A stretch of DNA of 64,000 bases from Deinococcus alpinitundrae (GCF_009982895.1 NZ_WXZL01000005.1:124001-188000), one strand, 5' to 3'. Positions 8,247-17,687 are shown, counted from the stretch's first letter. Notes: generated from the letters alone by a model not told the origin. Numbers and translations: made by a program.

Positions 8247-8810
8247 CTACGGAATCGGCTTGAAAATAGTTTTGCTCAAGCCTAAGTCATGTTGTAATCT
8301 CAATATTATATCTCTGATCAAAATGGTGAGTTTTCTAATATATTCGAGTCTCTCATTCGTCAAGTTTACGGATGAACATTGTCTGAATAATTTCGGATGT
8401 AATTTATTAGCTTCATCAAGTAAGGTGCGTTTTCGGGCCTCTAGACGGTTCTGATTTACGATGCTGAACACTCCGTAACCTGCCAATCCCAAAACGACCA
8501 TCGGCGCAGCCAGAACAGCTACGCCAGCAAGCATTCCCCCGCCAACCACTGCTCCAGCACCTGCCAGCGTAGTAGCGACTCCTGCACCCCCGTATACTCC
8601 AGCCGCTGCCGCACCTGCCACCGTACCGGATACCCATGCCGCACTTGCCGCTCCACCCGCACCCATTCCTAAAAGCACACCTAATATTTCGGGAATGTCG
8701 CTGGTTGCTGTTGTTCTAGTTGGATCAGCCAAGCACTGCACGGTCTCATTGAGAATTTTTTCCACTATCGCCAGTGAGCCGAGGTTTGGATAGTTCTTGT
8801 CGTTTTCCAC
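8247..8810 (-). CDS. Glycine-zipper membrane protein of unknown function
   Basis: 187 residues. A polar N-terminal 45 residues precede a long run of small and hydrophobic residues (about 45-120) rich in GxxxG and AxxxG patterns, for example GVLLGMGAGGAASAAWVSGT and GAGAVVGGGMLAGVAVLAAP. This is typical of glycine-zipper segments that pack or form oligomers in membranes. The C-terminal 65 residues are charged and helical (NRLEARKRTLLDEANKL). The start is GTG at 8810. The gene faces the restriction enzyme tail-to-tail, and its 3' part is distinctly AT-rich compared with its surroundings. I recognise no characterised family. A membrane-acting toxin or defence effector is possible by context; this is speculation. 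Confidence 0.6.
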   Translation of the reverse strand: MENDKNYPNLGSLAIVEKILNETVQCLADPTRTTATSDIPEILGVLLGMGAGGAASAAWVSGTVAGAAAAGVYGGAGVATTLAGAGAVVGGGMLAGVAVLAAPMVVLGLAGYGVFSIVNQNRLEARKRTLLDEANKLHPKLFRQCSSVNLTNERLEYIRKLTILIRDIILRLQHDLGLSKTIFKPIP

Positions 8811-9027
8811 AGCCCTTTTTATCTACCCTTCTCTGACAAAAATATTGGGGGAGACACCTCGAATAATCAGATCCTGAAAACAAGTCATTAGCTCAATGCA
8901 TCCTCTAACCTCTTCTGATGCTTCAGTAGCACATTGCGATCAGGCTGAGAGCCCTTTCTGACTGTCCAAACCCATCCCAAAATCTCGGAAACTCCGCCGT
9001 CATTTGCCAACGGCCTAAACTGAGGAC

Positions 9028-9693
9028 ATGAGCAAGGGCCAGCCTTACCAACGAATCGGCGACGCTTTCAGCTTGGCCGTGCAGCATGGCGACGGGCCGC
9101 CAACGGTTCAACAATGGGTGAATAAGCGCACCGGGCGGCGCTTCTTTACGCGAGTGCCAGTGCAAGCCTGCCATGCTCTACCCGTCGCTAGCCTGGCGGC
9201 CAGCTTAGCGGTGCAGCGGCGCACCCTGACCGGTCTAGAGCCGCTGACCAATCTCGCGGCGCGTCTGGTGGTGGAGTGGCAGCCTGACGCCTGCGTATTT
9301 CGATTCATATCTCATTCACCGAGCTTAGAGCCGGACCGGGAGTGGAACCGGGTGCAACTGACCCACGCCCCTACCGGACGAAACGCAGAGCGGCTGTGGC
9401 TGGTTTGTCCCCGCTGCGGCGGGCGTTGTGGTGTGGTCTATGCCTCACCCTGGAACGCTGAGGGTATTGAGCAGGCAGCGGCGCTGGTGGGGTGCCGAAA
9501 GTGTCTGGGCCTCACCGACGTGAGCAGGCAGCGTCACAAGACACTCGACTGGACTTGCGACGTGATGGGCCTCAGCCGGGGAATACCTAAACCCTATCGG
9601 CGGCGTGGTGACGGTACGCTGAGGCGAGCTATTAGTGTCTTTGACCGGCGCTGGGCACGAGTGTTTCGAAAACTAGGGATTGGACTGGATTGA
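9028..9693 (+). CDS. Zinc-ribbon-containing hypothetical protein
   Basis: 221 residues. The centre holds a clear four-Cys zinc-ribbon pattern: CPRCGGRCG around residue 131 and CRKCLG about 30 residues later. The C-terminal part is strongly basic (KPYRRRGDGTLRRA and DRRWARVFRK), suggesting nucleic-acid contact. TAAACT at 9016-9021 lies exactly 6 bases before ATG 9028, the leaderless spacing repeated across this window. I recall similar uncharacterised proteins being common in bacterial mobile elements but cannot name a function. It stands alone between the glycine-zipper gene and a small membrane-protein gene. Confidence 0.6.
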   Translation: MSKGQPYQRIGDAFSLAVQHGDGPPTVQQWVNKRTGRRFFTRVPVQACHALPVASLAASLAVQRRTLTGLEPLTNLAARLVVEWQPDACVFRFISHSPSLEPDREWNRVQLTHAPTGRNAERLWLVCPRCGGRCGVVYASPWNAEGIEQAAALVGCRKCLGLTDVSRQRHKTLDWTCDVMGLSRGIPKPYRRRGDGTLRRAISVFDRRWARVFRKLGIGLD

Positions 9694-9728
9694 TTGGACT
9701 GTAAGCCATGTAGTTCCATAATGGCAGA

Positions 9729-10007
9729 ATGATCATTCTTCTACGTTTATTTGAGATGTTTTTATCCAGCGCAATGTTATTTATCTTACTGCCAATTATA
9801 ATTCTTTCAGGTTACGTAATTTTTTCCTCTGAGGCCTTCGGGATTTTTTTCAAGACAGTGTCGATCCTTCTGTTGGGTTCTGTATTATGGGCAGTTATAT
9901 TTTCAAAGGTGCAGAAATCGTCGTTCTGGATAAAGGCTATTGCAGCTGTATGGCCCCTACCTGTAGCAATGTTTTATCTCTATAAAATCAGTGAAGTACC
10001 CTCTTGA
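9729..10007 (+). CDS. Small hydrophobic membrane protein
   Basis: 92 residues, almost all hydrophobic, with three predicted membrane segments: FLSSAMLFILLPIIILSGYV, TVSILLLGSVLWAVIF and IAAVWPLPVAMFYLY. The region is visibly AT-rich, unlike the chromosome, pointing to recent transfer. CATAAT at 9717-9722 sits 6 bases before ATG 9729, as in the restriction-enzyme gene. No family is recognised. An immunity, toxin or membrane-anchor role cannot be distinguished from sequence. Confidence 0.5.
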   Translation: MIILLRLFEMFLSSAMLFILLPIIILSGYVIFSSEAFGIFFKTVSILLLGSVLWAVIFSKVQKSSFWIKAIAAVWPLPVAMFYLYKISEVPS

Positions 10008-10144
10008 TGACCTCTAATGGAGAAGTAAAAAACAAATTCCAGGATCATTTTCCTAGGCCATTTTCGGCACATCACCAAGGATCTATAGCAATTTTACCTC
10101 CCCCTTCACCCTCTACCCCGGTGCCATTCGGTAGTCCTCACCAA

Positions 10145-10172
10145 GTAAAAACCCGCCCTGGGCTGGGCGGGT
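10145..10172 (-). terminator. Intrinsic terminator for the leftward two-gene operon
   Basis: ACCCGCCC (10151-10158) pairs with GGGCGGGT (10165-10172). On the minus strand the hairpin is followed by a T-run (A-run at 10147-10150 on the plus strand). It ends transcription from the 11003-10197 operon. Confidence 0.7.
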
Positions 10173-10196
10173 GTGCAGTGGTGCCGGTGGTGAATC

Positions 10197-10499
10197 TCAG
10201 CAGGACGGCTTGTCGTCCAGGCTGCCGAGCGGATCAGTGAAGCCCCATTGACTACCTTCGAGTTCGAGCAGGCGGCTCAGGGTGCTGCTGCTGAGGCCAG
10301 CTTCTACCCAGTGCGCCGCCCATGTCTGGACGATGGGCCTCAATAACGCGGCGAGGTGATTGGCGGCGGCAGCTTCGGCAAGCGACTGAACCGCACAGGC
10401 AGGGCAAGCGGCGGGACCGGTCAGCATCGGGGCCGGGGTGATGCTGCCGCAGACGGCGCAGTGAGTTAGGGCGGTAGTGCTGTTGGTGGTGTCGTTCAT
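10197..10499 (-). CDS. Small Cys-rich (zinc-binding-like) hypothetical protein
   Basis: 100 residues. Two CxxC pairs near the N-terminus (HCAVCG and CPACA, 17 residues apart) suggest a small treble-clef or zinc-ribbon knuckle. The rest is Ala- and Leu-rich helix (LAEAAAANHLAALLRPIVQT). The start has AGGAGT about 9 bases upstream on the minus strand. It is the second gene after 10557-11003, in the same direction and 57 bases away, and is followed by a terminator at 10145-10172. No function is assigned. It may be a control protein of the element under the divergent XRE regulator. Confidence 0.55.
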   Translation of the reverse strand: MNDTTNSTTALTHCAVCGSITPAPMLTGPAACPACAVQSLAEAAAANHLAALLRPIVQTWAAHWVEAGLSSSTLSRLLELEGSQWGFTDPLGSLDDKPSC

Positions 10500-10556
10500 G
10501 GTGTTGACTCCTAGTGGTGAGGCGGGGGCGGCGTATCTGCACGCCCCCGGATGAAT

Positions 10557-11003
10557 TCAGGCTGCGTGCTGGCGTGCGCTGGGATAGCAGCGGCACAAGT
10601 GCGCCCAGACCCGCCGGGCCTCGCTCTCGGTCAGGGCAGCCAGCGAGTCCAGCGGGAACGGCTCACACAGCGCAGCGGCGGCCAAGCCGTAGTGCTGGAA
10701 GCTGGGCAGCCCAACCCGACCCATGATTTTGTGCAGCCGAGCGGCGCGGGCCTTGCCGATGGTCTGGGAGGCCAGCGTCTCGGCGGTCACGGTCACGGTG
10801 TCAGCATTCCTCAGCAGGCTCAGAGCGCGGGGCAACTCGACGGCCTGGCTGTTGACGGTGGCCGCCAGCTCGCCGCCCAGCACTTCACGGCTCAGGGTAA
10901 CGGTGTGACGGGCGACTTCGACCACCACGCCGCACTCGCGGTAGGTGGTGACGGTCTGCCAGGTGCGGCTCAGAGCGGGCTTGCTGGGCGTGTTAGTGTT
11001 CAT
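10557..11003 (-). CDS. Hypothetical protein, first gene of the leftward operon
   Basis: 148 residues, soluble, with a beta-rich first half (TVTTYRECGVVVEVARHTVT) and a helical second half (ESEARRVWAHLCRCYPSARQ). GGAAGGA lies at good spacing before ATG 11003. No conserved family is recognised. It faces away from the XRE regulator gene across a 116-base intergenic region containing an operator-like dyad, so it is probably repressed or activated by that regulator. Base composition is high-GC like the chromosome, unlike the AT-rich genes around 8.3 and 9.8 kb. Confidence 0.55.
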   Translation of the reverse strand: MNTNTPSKPALSRTWQTVTTYRECGVVVEVARHTVTLSREVLGGELAATVNSQAVELPRALSLLRNADTVTVTAETLASQTIGKARAARLHKIMGRVGLPSFQHYGLAAAALCEPFPLDSLAALTESEARRVWAHLCRCYPSARQHAA

Positions 11004-11081
11004 GGTGATTCCTTCCGTACGGGGGAGTCAGCGGGGGCGCTCTCTTTCGACGGGAAGCGCCCCTTACTGCTACTTGCAATT

Positions 11082-11118
11082 GTATCAGTTTATGATACTA
11101 TGTGTCAAGAGGTGATAC
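11082..11118. promoter_or_regulatory. Operator-like repeats between the XRE gene and the leftward operon
   Basis: GTATCA (11082-11087) and TGATAC (11093-11098) form a 6-bp dyad with a 5-base centre. A third half-site TGATAC lies at 11113-11118, overlapping the ribosome site of the regulator gene. This is the usual layout for autoregulation by a small XRE repressor. The assignment is inferred from position. Confidence 0.5.
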
Positions 11119-11119
11119 T

Positions 11120-11335
11120 TTGAAAGGGATGAATGAGCAAGTGAGGCAAGCCGTCAGGGAACGAATGAAGCAGCAGGCCATGACCCACGAGAAGCTCGCT
11201 GAGCTGACCAGTATTCAGCGGCCAAACGTCACCCGGCTTCTGACTGGGCAGAGTGGGGCCATTCCTGAAAATTGGCAGAAGGTTTTAGACACGCTGGGCT
11301 TGGAACTGGTGGCCCAGCCAAAACGGGAGAGCTGA
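11120..11335 (+). CDS. XRE-family helix-turn-helix regulator
   Basis: About 71 residues forming one lambda-repressor-like HTH: RERMKQQAMTHEKLAELTSI, then RPNVTRLLTGQSGAIPENWQ and a final helix LDTLGLELVA. Such proteins bind dyad operators and control lysogeny-like or plasmid functions. TTG 11120 is preferred because AAGAGGTGAT, close to the anti-Shine-Dalgarno complement, lies just before it; GTG 11102 would put that site inside the gene, and ATG 11129 is too close to a purine run. The integrase starts 3 bases after the stop, so the regulator and integrase are very likely co-transcribed. The dyad upstream suggests autoregulation. Confidence 0.75.
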   Translation: MKGMNEQVRQAVRERMKQQAMTHEKLAELTSIQRPNVTRLLTGQSGAIPENWQKVLDTLGLELVAQPKRES

Positions 11336-11338
11336 GCT

Positions 11339-12556
11339 ATGCCCAAACGAGCCAACGGTGAAGGCACGCTGAGCAGGCGCAAAGACAGGGCTGGAAAAAC
11401 AATCGGCTGGCGGGGCGCTATCACGGTGGGCCATCACGAAGACGGCAGTCAGGATCGGCGGTGGATCAGTGGCAAGACCCAGGCCGAGGTGCAAGACAAG
11501 TTGCGGGCCTTACAAGCCGATATGCACAGTGGCATGGTGGCCGACACGGAAGGCTTAACGGTGGCTGACTTCATGGTTCGCTGGACGGAACATAAGGAGC
11601 GCGACGGCGTGAAGCCGAATACCGTCCAGAGCTACCGGGACACAGTGCGCCTTTACATCACGCCGCACATTGGCCGGGTGAAGCTTGCGAAACTCAAGCC
11701 TTTGGATATTGAGCGGCTGCTCTCCAAGATGCAAAAGGACGGCAAGAGTGCGGCCAATCGCCGCTACAGCCTGCGCGTGCTGAGTATGGCCCTTCGTCAA
11801 GGAGTGCGCTGGCAGATGTTGCCGCGCAACGTAGCCGACGTGATTAGCCCGCCGAAAGCCGAGCGTTCAGAGATGAAGATATGGACGCTTGAACAGGTGG
11901 TGACATTTCTGGATGCCTCCCAGGTTCATCGGCTCCACGCGGCCTTCGACTTGGCCCTGATGACCGGAATGAGGCGCGGTGAAGTGCTGGGCTTGCAGTG
12001 GGCGGACATTGACTTCGAGCGCTCCCGGTTGACTATCCGGCACAACTTGGTCGAAGTTCACAGCGACGGCGTGGCCGGAAAACAGCAGGCGGGGAAGCCT
12101 ACCGTCTCTTCAATTCAGGTCAAGCTTCAGACTCCCAAGACAGCGGCGTCACGGCGCACTGTGGCGCTCTCACCCGGTACGCTCTCCAAGTTGCGAGAGC
12201 ATCAAGCTCAGCAGGAATGGGAATGCTCAGCGGCGGCGGAAGCGTGGCAAGATCAGGGCTTCGTCTTCGCCTCGGAGCTGGGCGGGCCGACCAACCCGAA
12301 CTACTTCTACGACCAATTCAAAAAATTGGCACGGGAAGCCAAGCTGCCAAACATTCGCTTCCATGACTTGCGGCATACGGCGGCTTCGCTGATGATCCGG
12401 CGTGGCTTGAATCCCAAAGTGGTGAGTGACCGACTGGGCCACACTGACCCCGCATTTACCCTGCGCGTTTACACGCACCTGTATGACGATCAGCGCGAAG
12501 AGGCGGCATTTGATCTAAGTGACTTCTTTCCGGTGGCCGCAGGTGGGCCAAATTGA
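11339..12556 (+). CDS. int: Tyrosine-family site-specific integrase
   Basis: 405 residues. The N-terminal arm-binding part (about 1-60) is followed by a SAM-like core-binding domain (TVADFMVRWTEHKERDGVKP) and the catalytic domain. The catalytic residues are visible: Arg in TGMRRGE near 210, HDLRHTAA near 342-349, LGHTDPAF near 367 and Tyr in RVYTHLY near 377. It is full length and apparently intact. It catalyses recombination between the element's attP and the tRNA-Arg gene, producing the 46-bp repeats. It lies just inside the right end next to the arm-type repeats at 12572-12590, the standard position, and is probably expressed with the XRE gene upstream. Confidence 0.95.
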   Translation: MPKRANGEGTLSRRKDRAGKTIGWRGAITVGHHEDGSQDRRWISGKTQAEVQDKLRALQADMHSGMVADTEGLTVADFMVRWTEHKERDGVKPNTVQSYRDTVRLYITPHIGRVKLAKLKPLDIERLLSKMQKDGKSAANRRYSLRVLSMALRQGVRWQMLPRNVADVISPPKAERSEMKIWTLEQVVTFLDASQVHRLHAAFDLALMTGMRRGEVLGLQWADIDFERSRLTIRHNLVEVHSDGVAGKQQAGKPTVSSIQVKLQTPKTAASRRTVALSPGTLSKLREHQAQQEWECSAAAEAWQDQGFVFASELGGPTNPNYFYDQFKKLAREAKLPNIRFHDLRHTAASLMIRRGLNPKVVSDRLGHTDPAFTLRVYTHLYDDQREEAAFDLSDFFPVAAGGPN

Positions 12557-12571
12557 GTCATTTTTGAGCCA

Positions 12572-12590
12572 GTAGTGACACGGTAGTGAC
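12572..12590 (+). promoter_or_regulatory. Candidate integrase arm-type sites, right end
   Basis: GTAGTGAC at 12572-12579 and 12583-12590, the same sequence, orientation and 11-base spacing as at 937-955. The pair lies 71 bp inside the right core repeat and directly after the integrase stop. Occurrence at both ends supports integrase or excisionase binding. Confidence 0.55.
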
Positions 12591-12635
12591 AATCGCCGCG
12601 TCGAGGTGCATGACAACAGAAGAGAGAAACGGAAA

Positions 12636-12657
12636 AACCCCGTCTAGGACGAGGTTC
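12636..12657 (-). terminator. Terminator of the tRNA-Arg transcript, element-supplied
   Basis: On the minus strand AACCTCGTC pairs with GACGGGGTT (one wobble) and is followed by a T-run. It sits just past the 3' end of the tRNA and resembles the hairpin at 749-770 beside the left core, as if the element brought its own version of the tRNA terminator. Confidence 0.65.
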
Positions 12658-12661
12658 TCTG

Positions 12662-12738
<77 letters not shown>

Positions 12739-12744
12739 ATGTGG

Positions 12745-12832
12745 CGGAGAGAGAGAGATTCGAACTCTCGATACCCTTGTGAGGTATACAGTCTTAGCAG
12801 GACTGGGGTTTCAGCCACTCACCCATCTCTCC
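12745..12832 (-). tRNA. tRNA-Ser (anticodon GCT)
   Basis: 88 bases with a long variable arm, as expected for class II tRNA-Ser. Acceptor GGAGAGA/TCTCTCC, discriminator G, anticodon stem CAGTC/GACTG with loop CTGCTAA (anticodon GCT, decoding AGC/AGU). Six bases separate it from tRNA-Arg, so they are probably one transcript. Confidence 0.95.
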
Positions 12833-12865
12833 AGCAATCTTTGCTGGGCTGGCCCATAACGTTGG

Positions 12866-12950
<85 letters not shown>

Positions 12951-13049
12951 ACGCGCGGCGGCGGGGCGCACCAAAGAGGCTTCTCCGGATGCGTAAGGGA
13001 GTATAGGGGCCATCTCCGGGCTTGTCAAATCACCCTTCCATCTTGCCCC

Positions 13050-14318
13050 TTACCGGCGGCGCAGCAGCGCACCTATTCCCAGTCCCAGGGCGGCTGCCAG
13101 CGCCCAGCCCCAGCGCAGTGGCGAGGGTCGCAACTGGGCCTGGCCGTCCAGAAATGCCCTGAGCGCTCGCTCGTGCGGAGTGCTGGGCGGCGCGGGCAGG
13201 GTTTGCGGCGGCAGCGTCAGGTCGGCGTGAACGACGCCGCTGAGGTAGGCGTTCTCGCGTGGGTGACCCGAGTGGGCGGCGAGTTGTCTGCCGACTTCGC
13301 GCAACTGCTTGGGCGGGCCGGTTTCCACCCAGGGCAGCAGCGCTAGAAACCCGCTGCGGGGCGGCGTCAGGGCGTAGCTGCGCGGCGACAGACTTTCCTC
13401 TTCCGGCCCGGTGACGCTGCTCTGGCCGTCGAAGGTCAGGTCGAGCAGGTTACCCACCACCATTGGGTTGACGGCATAGCGGACCCGGCCCTGATTCGTC
13501 ACCTGCCAGCTGCTCTCCAGCCAGGCCAGCGGCTGGTCGCGCGGCGTCGTGCCCGCCGGGTAGATGCCTTCCATGCCAGTCCAGGGACTGCCGTTGGCAT
13601 CGGGTTGCAGCAAGACCGTGCAGCCCTGCGCTGTCAGCGTACCGATCACGTCGGCCCGGAAGGCATCGAGACTGATTGCCACGCCGAGGTCACCCACAGG
13701 CGTCGGAAAGACGCGCAACTCCGCGAGGTCACCGGGCGAGAGGTCGACGCCGCCCTGTTCCTCGTCGGGCGTGAGGTGAACCTTGTTGGCGGTGCCGATC
13801 AGCTCGCCGTCTGGGGCAAAAATGGCCGTCTGGTTGTAGAGGGCGCTGCCTTCGCGTCTGAGTTGATCACCGTGCAGACGGTAATGCGGTATCGGCATGC
13901 TGCCCGACACCAGATAAACGCCGTACTCGCGGGCCAGATCGCGGCAGGTCGTCAGGTAAAGAGAAACGTTCTCGCCCGAGCGGGCCAGTTGCAGCGCGCG
14001 GATGGGGGAGACGCGCTCACCCGACCACGCAGCGCGGATCAGGATCGGCAGCACTTCCGGCAGGTGCTGGGTGAGCAGCAGCGCCGCCGCCCATTCGAAT
14101 TTGCTGGTGGCCGCCGCCAACGCTCCGCCGCGCAGCACCAGCGGCAGGCCGTTGAGTTCGGTCAGCACCACCAGATTCGGCTGGGTCTCCGACAGATGGG
14201 ACCGGGCCGCGTCAAATTGTGCGCGCATCCAGCGCTCGAAGGCCGCTTTGCTCAGAAAGTCGTGGGCGTGCCACTTGGGCTGCACGGCCACGGCGCGGAT
14301 GTGCCGGGGGGTCGTCAT
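13050..14318 (-). CDS. Nitrilase-superfamily protein with Cys-to-Ser change and C-terminal anchor
   Basis: 422 residues of the carbon-nitrogen hydrolase fold. The catalytic Glu (VVLTELNGLPL) and Lys (NKVHLTPDEEQGG) are present, but the strand that should carry the nucleophilic Cys reads GVAISLDAFRADV, with Ser where the family has Cys. Unless Ser can serve, amide or nitrile hydrolysis is unlikely. A hydrophobic segment near the end (WGWALAAALGLGIGALL) followed by RRR suggests a tail membrane anchor. TAAGCT (minus strand, 14325-14330) lies 6 bases before ATG 14318, fitting a leaderless transcript. It is a single-gene unit between the tRNAs and rpsO. Substrate unknown. Confidence 0.7.
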   Translation of the reverse strand: MTTPRHIRAVAVQPKWHAHDFLSKAAFERWMRAQFDAARSHLSETQPNLVVLTELNGLPLVLRGGALAAATSKFEWAAALLLTQHLPEVLPILIRAAWSGERVSPIRALQLARSGENVSLYLTTCRDLAREYGVYLVSGSMPIPHYRLHGDQLRREGSALYNQTAIFAPDGELIGTANKVHLTPDEEQGGVDLSPGDLAELRVFPTPVGDLGVAISLDAFRADVIGTLTAQGCTVLLQPDANGSPWTGMEGIYPAGTTPRDQPLAWLESSWQVTNQGRVRYAVNPMVVGNLLDLTFDGQSSVTGPEEESLSPRSYALTPPRSGFLALLPWVETGPPKQLREVGRQLAAHSGHPRENAYLSGVVHADLTLPPQTLPAPPSTPHERALRAFLDGQAQLRPSPLRWGWALAAALGLGIGALLRRR

Positions 14319-14378
14319 GGCCTGAGCTTAGCGGTTGTAACCGGGCGCAAGGAGGGCACAGCCGCCGCAATCTCAAAC

Positions 14379-14407
14379 GAAAACCGCCCAGGACTTCTCC
14401 CAGGCGG
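14379..14407 (-). terminator. Terminator of rpsO
   Basis: CCGCC...GGA (14384-14393) pairs with TCC...GGCGG (14398-14407) with a two-base internal mismatch. On the minus strand a T-run follows (A-run at 14380-14383 on the plus strand). It is 18 bases beyond the rpsO stop. Confidence 0.65.
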
Positions 14408-14425
14408 CCCGCTTTGGTCGCTGAC

Positions 14426-14707
14426 TCAGCGAACGATGCGCTGGCCCCGGCGGATGCCGAGCTTGTTGGTCAGGGCGATGTAAGCGTCGTAGTCCTTGCC
14501 TTCCAGGTACTTGAGCAGGCGGCGGCGCTGGCCGTTCATCAGCTGCAGGCCGCGCTGGCCAGCCTTATCCTTCTTGTTGGTGCCCAGGTGCTTACTCAGG
14601 TTGCTGATCCGGTCAGACAAGAGTGCGATCTGCACGCTGGTGCTGCCGGTGTCCTGCGCGTCCTTGCCATAGGTGTTCATGATCTCTTTGCGGTGTGCGG
14701 CGTCCAT
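14426..14707 (-). CDS. rpsO: 30S ribosomal protein S15
   Basis: 93 residues, near the usual 88-90. It contains the family core: [35 protein letters not shown] and [15 protein letters not shown]15 binds the central domain of 16S rRNA early in 30S assembly. A longer upstream reading is open, but ATG 14707 with AAGAAGG just before it gives the normal S15 N-terminus ([14 protein letters not shown]). It stands alone, divergent from the deoxynucleoside kinases, with its own terminator. In many bacteria S15 represses its own translation through a leader structure; no such leader can be identified here by eye. Confidence 0.95.
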   Translation of the reverse strand: MDAAHRKEIMNTYGKDAQDTGSTSVQIALLSDRISNLSKHLGTNKKDKAGQRGLQLMNGQRRRLLKYLEGKDYDAYIALTNKLGIRRGQRIVR

Positions 14708-14842
14708 AATGTACCTTCTTCTGTTGGGTGTCCGGTCCGGTTCAGTCAGGAGAAGCCCTCCCCCGTCACGGCGGCAAAGGTCAGTGTAGCAGTTGTCGGT
14801 CAAGCGCGGCAAGTCCAGCGGCCAGACGCTATCTTGCCGGGC

Positions 14843-15457
14843 ATGTACGTGGTTGTCGAAGGCCCCATCGGTGTCGGAAAGACCAGCCTCGCGGGGCGGC
14901 TCTCGCAGCGCTACGGCGCGGAGCTGCACCTCGAATTGGTCGAGGAAAATCCCTTCCTGGCCCGCTTCTACGAGTCGCCCGAGAGCTACGCCTTTCAGGT
15001 GCAGGTGTATTTTCTGCTTTTCCGCTTCAAGCAGCTTTCCGGCATCAGCCAGGCGGGGCTATTCAGCCAGAACGTGGTGGGCGATTACCTGTTCGACAAG
15101 GACTTTATTTTCGCTTCGATGAATCTCAAAGACGCCGAGTTCGCGCTGTATCAAGACCTCTACAGCCACCTCAGCCCCAGGTTGCCCGTGCCAGATCTGG
15201 TGATTTATCTGCGGGCCGAGCCGGAAGAACTGCTGCGGCGTATCGCCCGGCGAAACCGCTCCTTCGAGGACGCCATGCCTGCCGCTTACCTAGCGGAGTT
15301 GACCCGGCGCTACGACGAGTACTTCCAAACTTATCCGGGCCGGGTCCTGACCGTGGGCGCGGACGAACTCGATTTCGTGGGCAACCCCGAGCACGAACGC
15401 GATCTCCTGGCACGCATCGACGCGGTGCTGAACTTGCCTGCACCCGTGTCCGGCTGA
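14843..15457 (+). CDS. Deoxynucleoside kinase, first of a tandem pair
   Basis: 204 residues. P-loop [12 protein letters not shown] at residues 8-19, [14 protein letters not shown] containing the substrate-binding Glu-Glu, and the lid-like arginines [14 protein letters not shown] place it in the dNK/dGK/dAK kinase family, which phosphorylates deoxynucleosides for salvage. Sequence alone does not fix the base preference. A much longer upstream reading is open but the P-loop demands ATG 14843; TATCTT at 14830-14835 lies 7 bases before it. Its stop overlaps the start of a paralogous kinase (TGATG), so the two are co-translated and may act as a heterodimer or cover different purines and pyrimidines, as in Gram-positive dgk/dck pairs. 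Confidence 0.88.
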   Translation: MYVVVEGPIGVGKTSLAGRLSQRYGAELHLELVEENPFLARFYESPESYAFQVQVYFLLFRFKQLSGISQAGLFSQNVVGDYLFDKDFIFASMNLKDAEFALYQDLYSHLSPRLPVPDLVIYLRAEPEELLRRIARRNRSFEDAMPAAYLAELTRRYDEYFQTYPGRVLTVGADELDFVGNPEHERDLLARIDAVLNLPAPVSG

Positions 15458-16080
15458 TGTATGTCGCGGTCAGCGGCAACATCGGCAGCGGCAAGAGCAG
15501 CCTGACCCGGATGCTCTCGGAGCGCTACGGCCTGCGCCCGGTCTACGAACCCTACGCCGAGAATCCTTACCTCGAAGACTTTTACCGGGACATGCAGCGC
15601 TATTCGTTTCACTCGCAGATCTACTTTCTGAGTAAACGGCTGGAACAGCACCTGAGTCTGGTCAACGGGGCCATGTACGTCATTCAGGACCGCACCGTCT
15701 TCGAAGACGCCGGGGTGTTTGCCCGCAACCTCTACGAGGGCGGCCAGATGCAGCCCCGCGACTGGGAGACATATCTGGGCTTGTACCGGGGCATTCTGCC
15801 GGCCCTGCGGGTGCCGGATTTGCTGATTCACATCGACGCCTCGCTGCCGACTTTAAGGAGCCGTATCGCCCTGCGCGGGCGCGGGTACGAGCAGAGCATT
15901 CCCGAAGCGTATCTGGCCGACCTCAACACGCTCTATGCCCGCTGGGCCGATCAGTATGACCATAGCCCGGTGATTCGCGTGCCTGGCGATGAGTACGATT
16001 TCGTCCATGACCCGGCGGCCTTCAGCTGGGTCTGCACCCAGGTCGAGGCGCGCGGCTACGGCCTGCCGCTGCTGCGGTAA
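15457..16080 (+). CDS. Deoxynucleoside kinase, second of a tandem pair
   Basis: 207 residues, paralogous to the gene before it. P-loop SGNIGSGKSSLT at residues 6-17, YEPYAENPYLEDFYRDM as the substrate pocket segment, IQDRTVFEDAGVFA containing the conserved DR(T/S)xxED stretch, and the lid LRSRIALRGRGYEQ. It phosphorylates deoxynucleosides with a nucleotide donor. The start ATG 15457 shares bases with the previous stop. Divergence between the two copies suggests different substrate preferences. A gap of 112 bases separates it from murE. Confidence 0.9.
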   Translation: MYVAVSGNIGSGKSSLTRMLSERYGLRPVYEPYAENPYLEDFYRDMQRYSFHSQIYFLSKRLEQHLSLVNGAMYVIQDRTVFEDAGVFARNLYEGGQMQPRDWETYLGLYRGILPALRVPDLLIHIDASLPTLRSRIALRGRGYEQSIPEAYLADLNTLYARWADQYDHSPVIRVPGDEYDFVHDPAAFSWVCTQVEARGYGLPLLR

Positions 16081-16192
16081 TCGGGGAGGAGCGGTCTGCC
16101 GGTGGGCATAGCTTCGCTGACCGTGTACGGCTGTGCCCAGCGCGTTGCCCCGCAGCGTCTCGGGGTGGTGCCTGGCTGTATGCTGGAGTTCT

Positions 16193-17668
<1,476 letters not shown>

Positions 17669-17687
17669 ACACTGAAAACGGTAGGTG

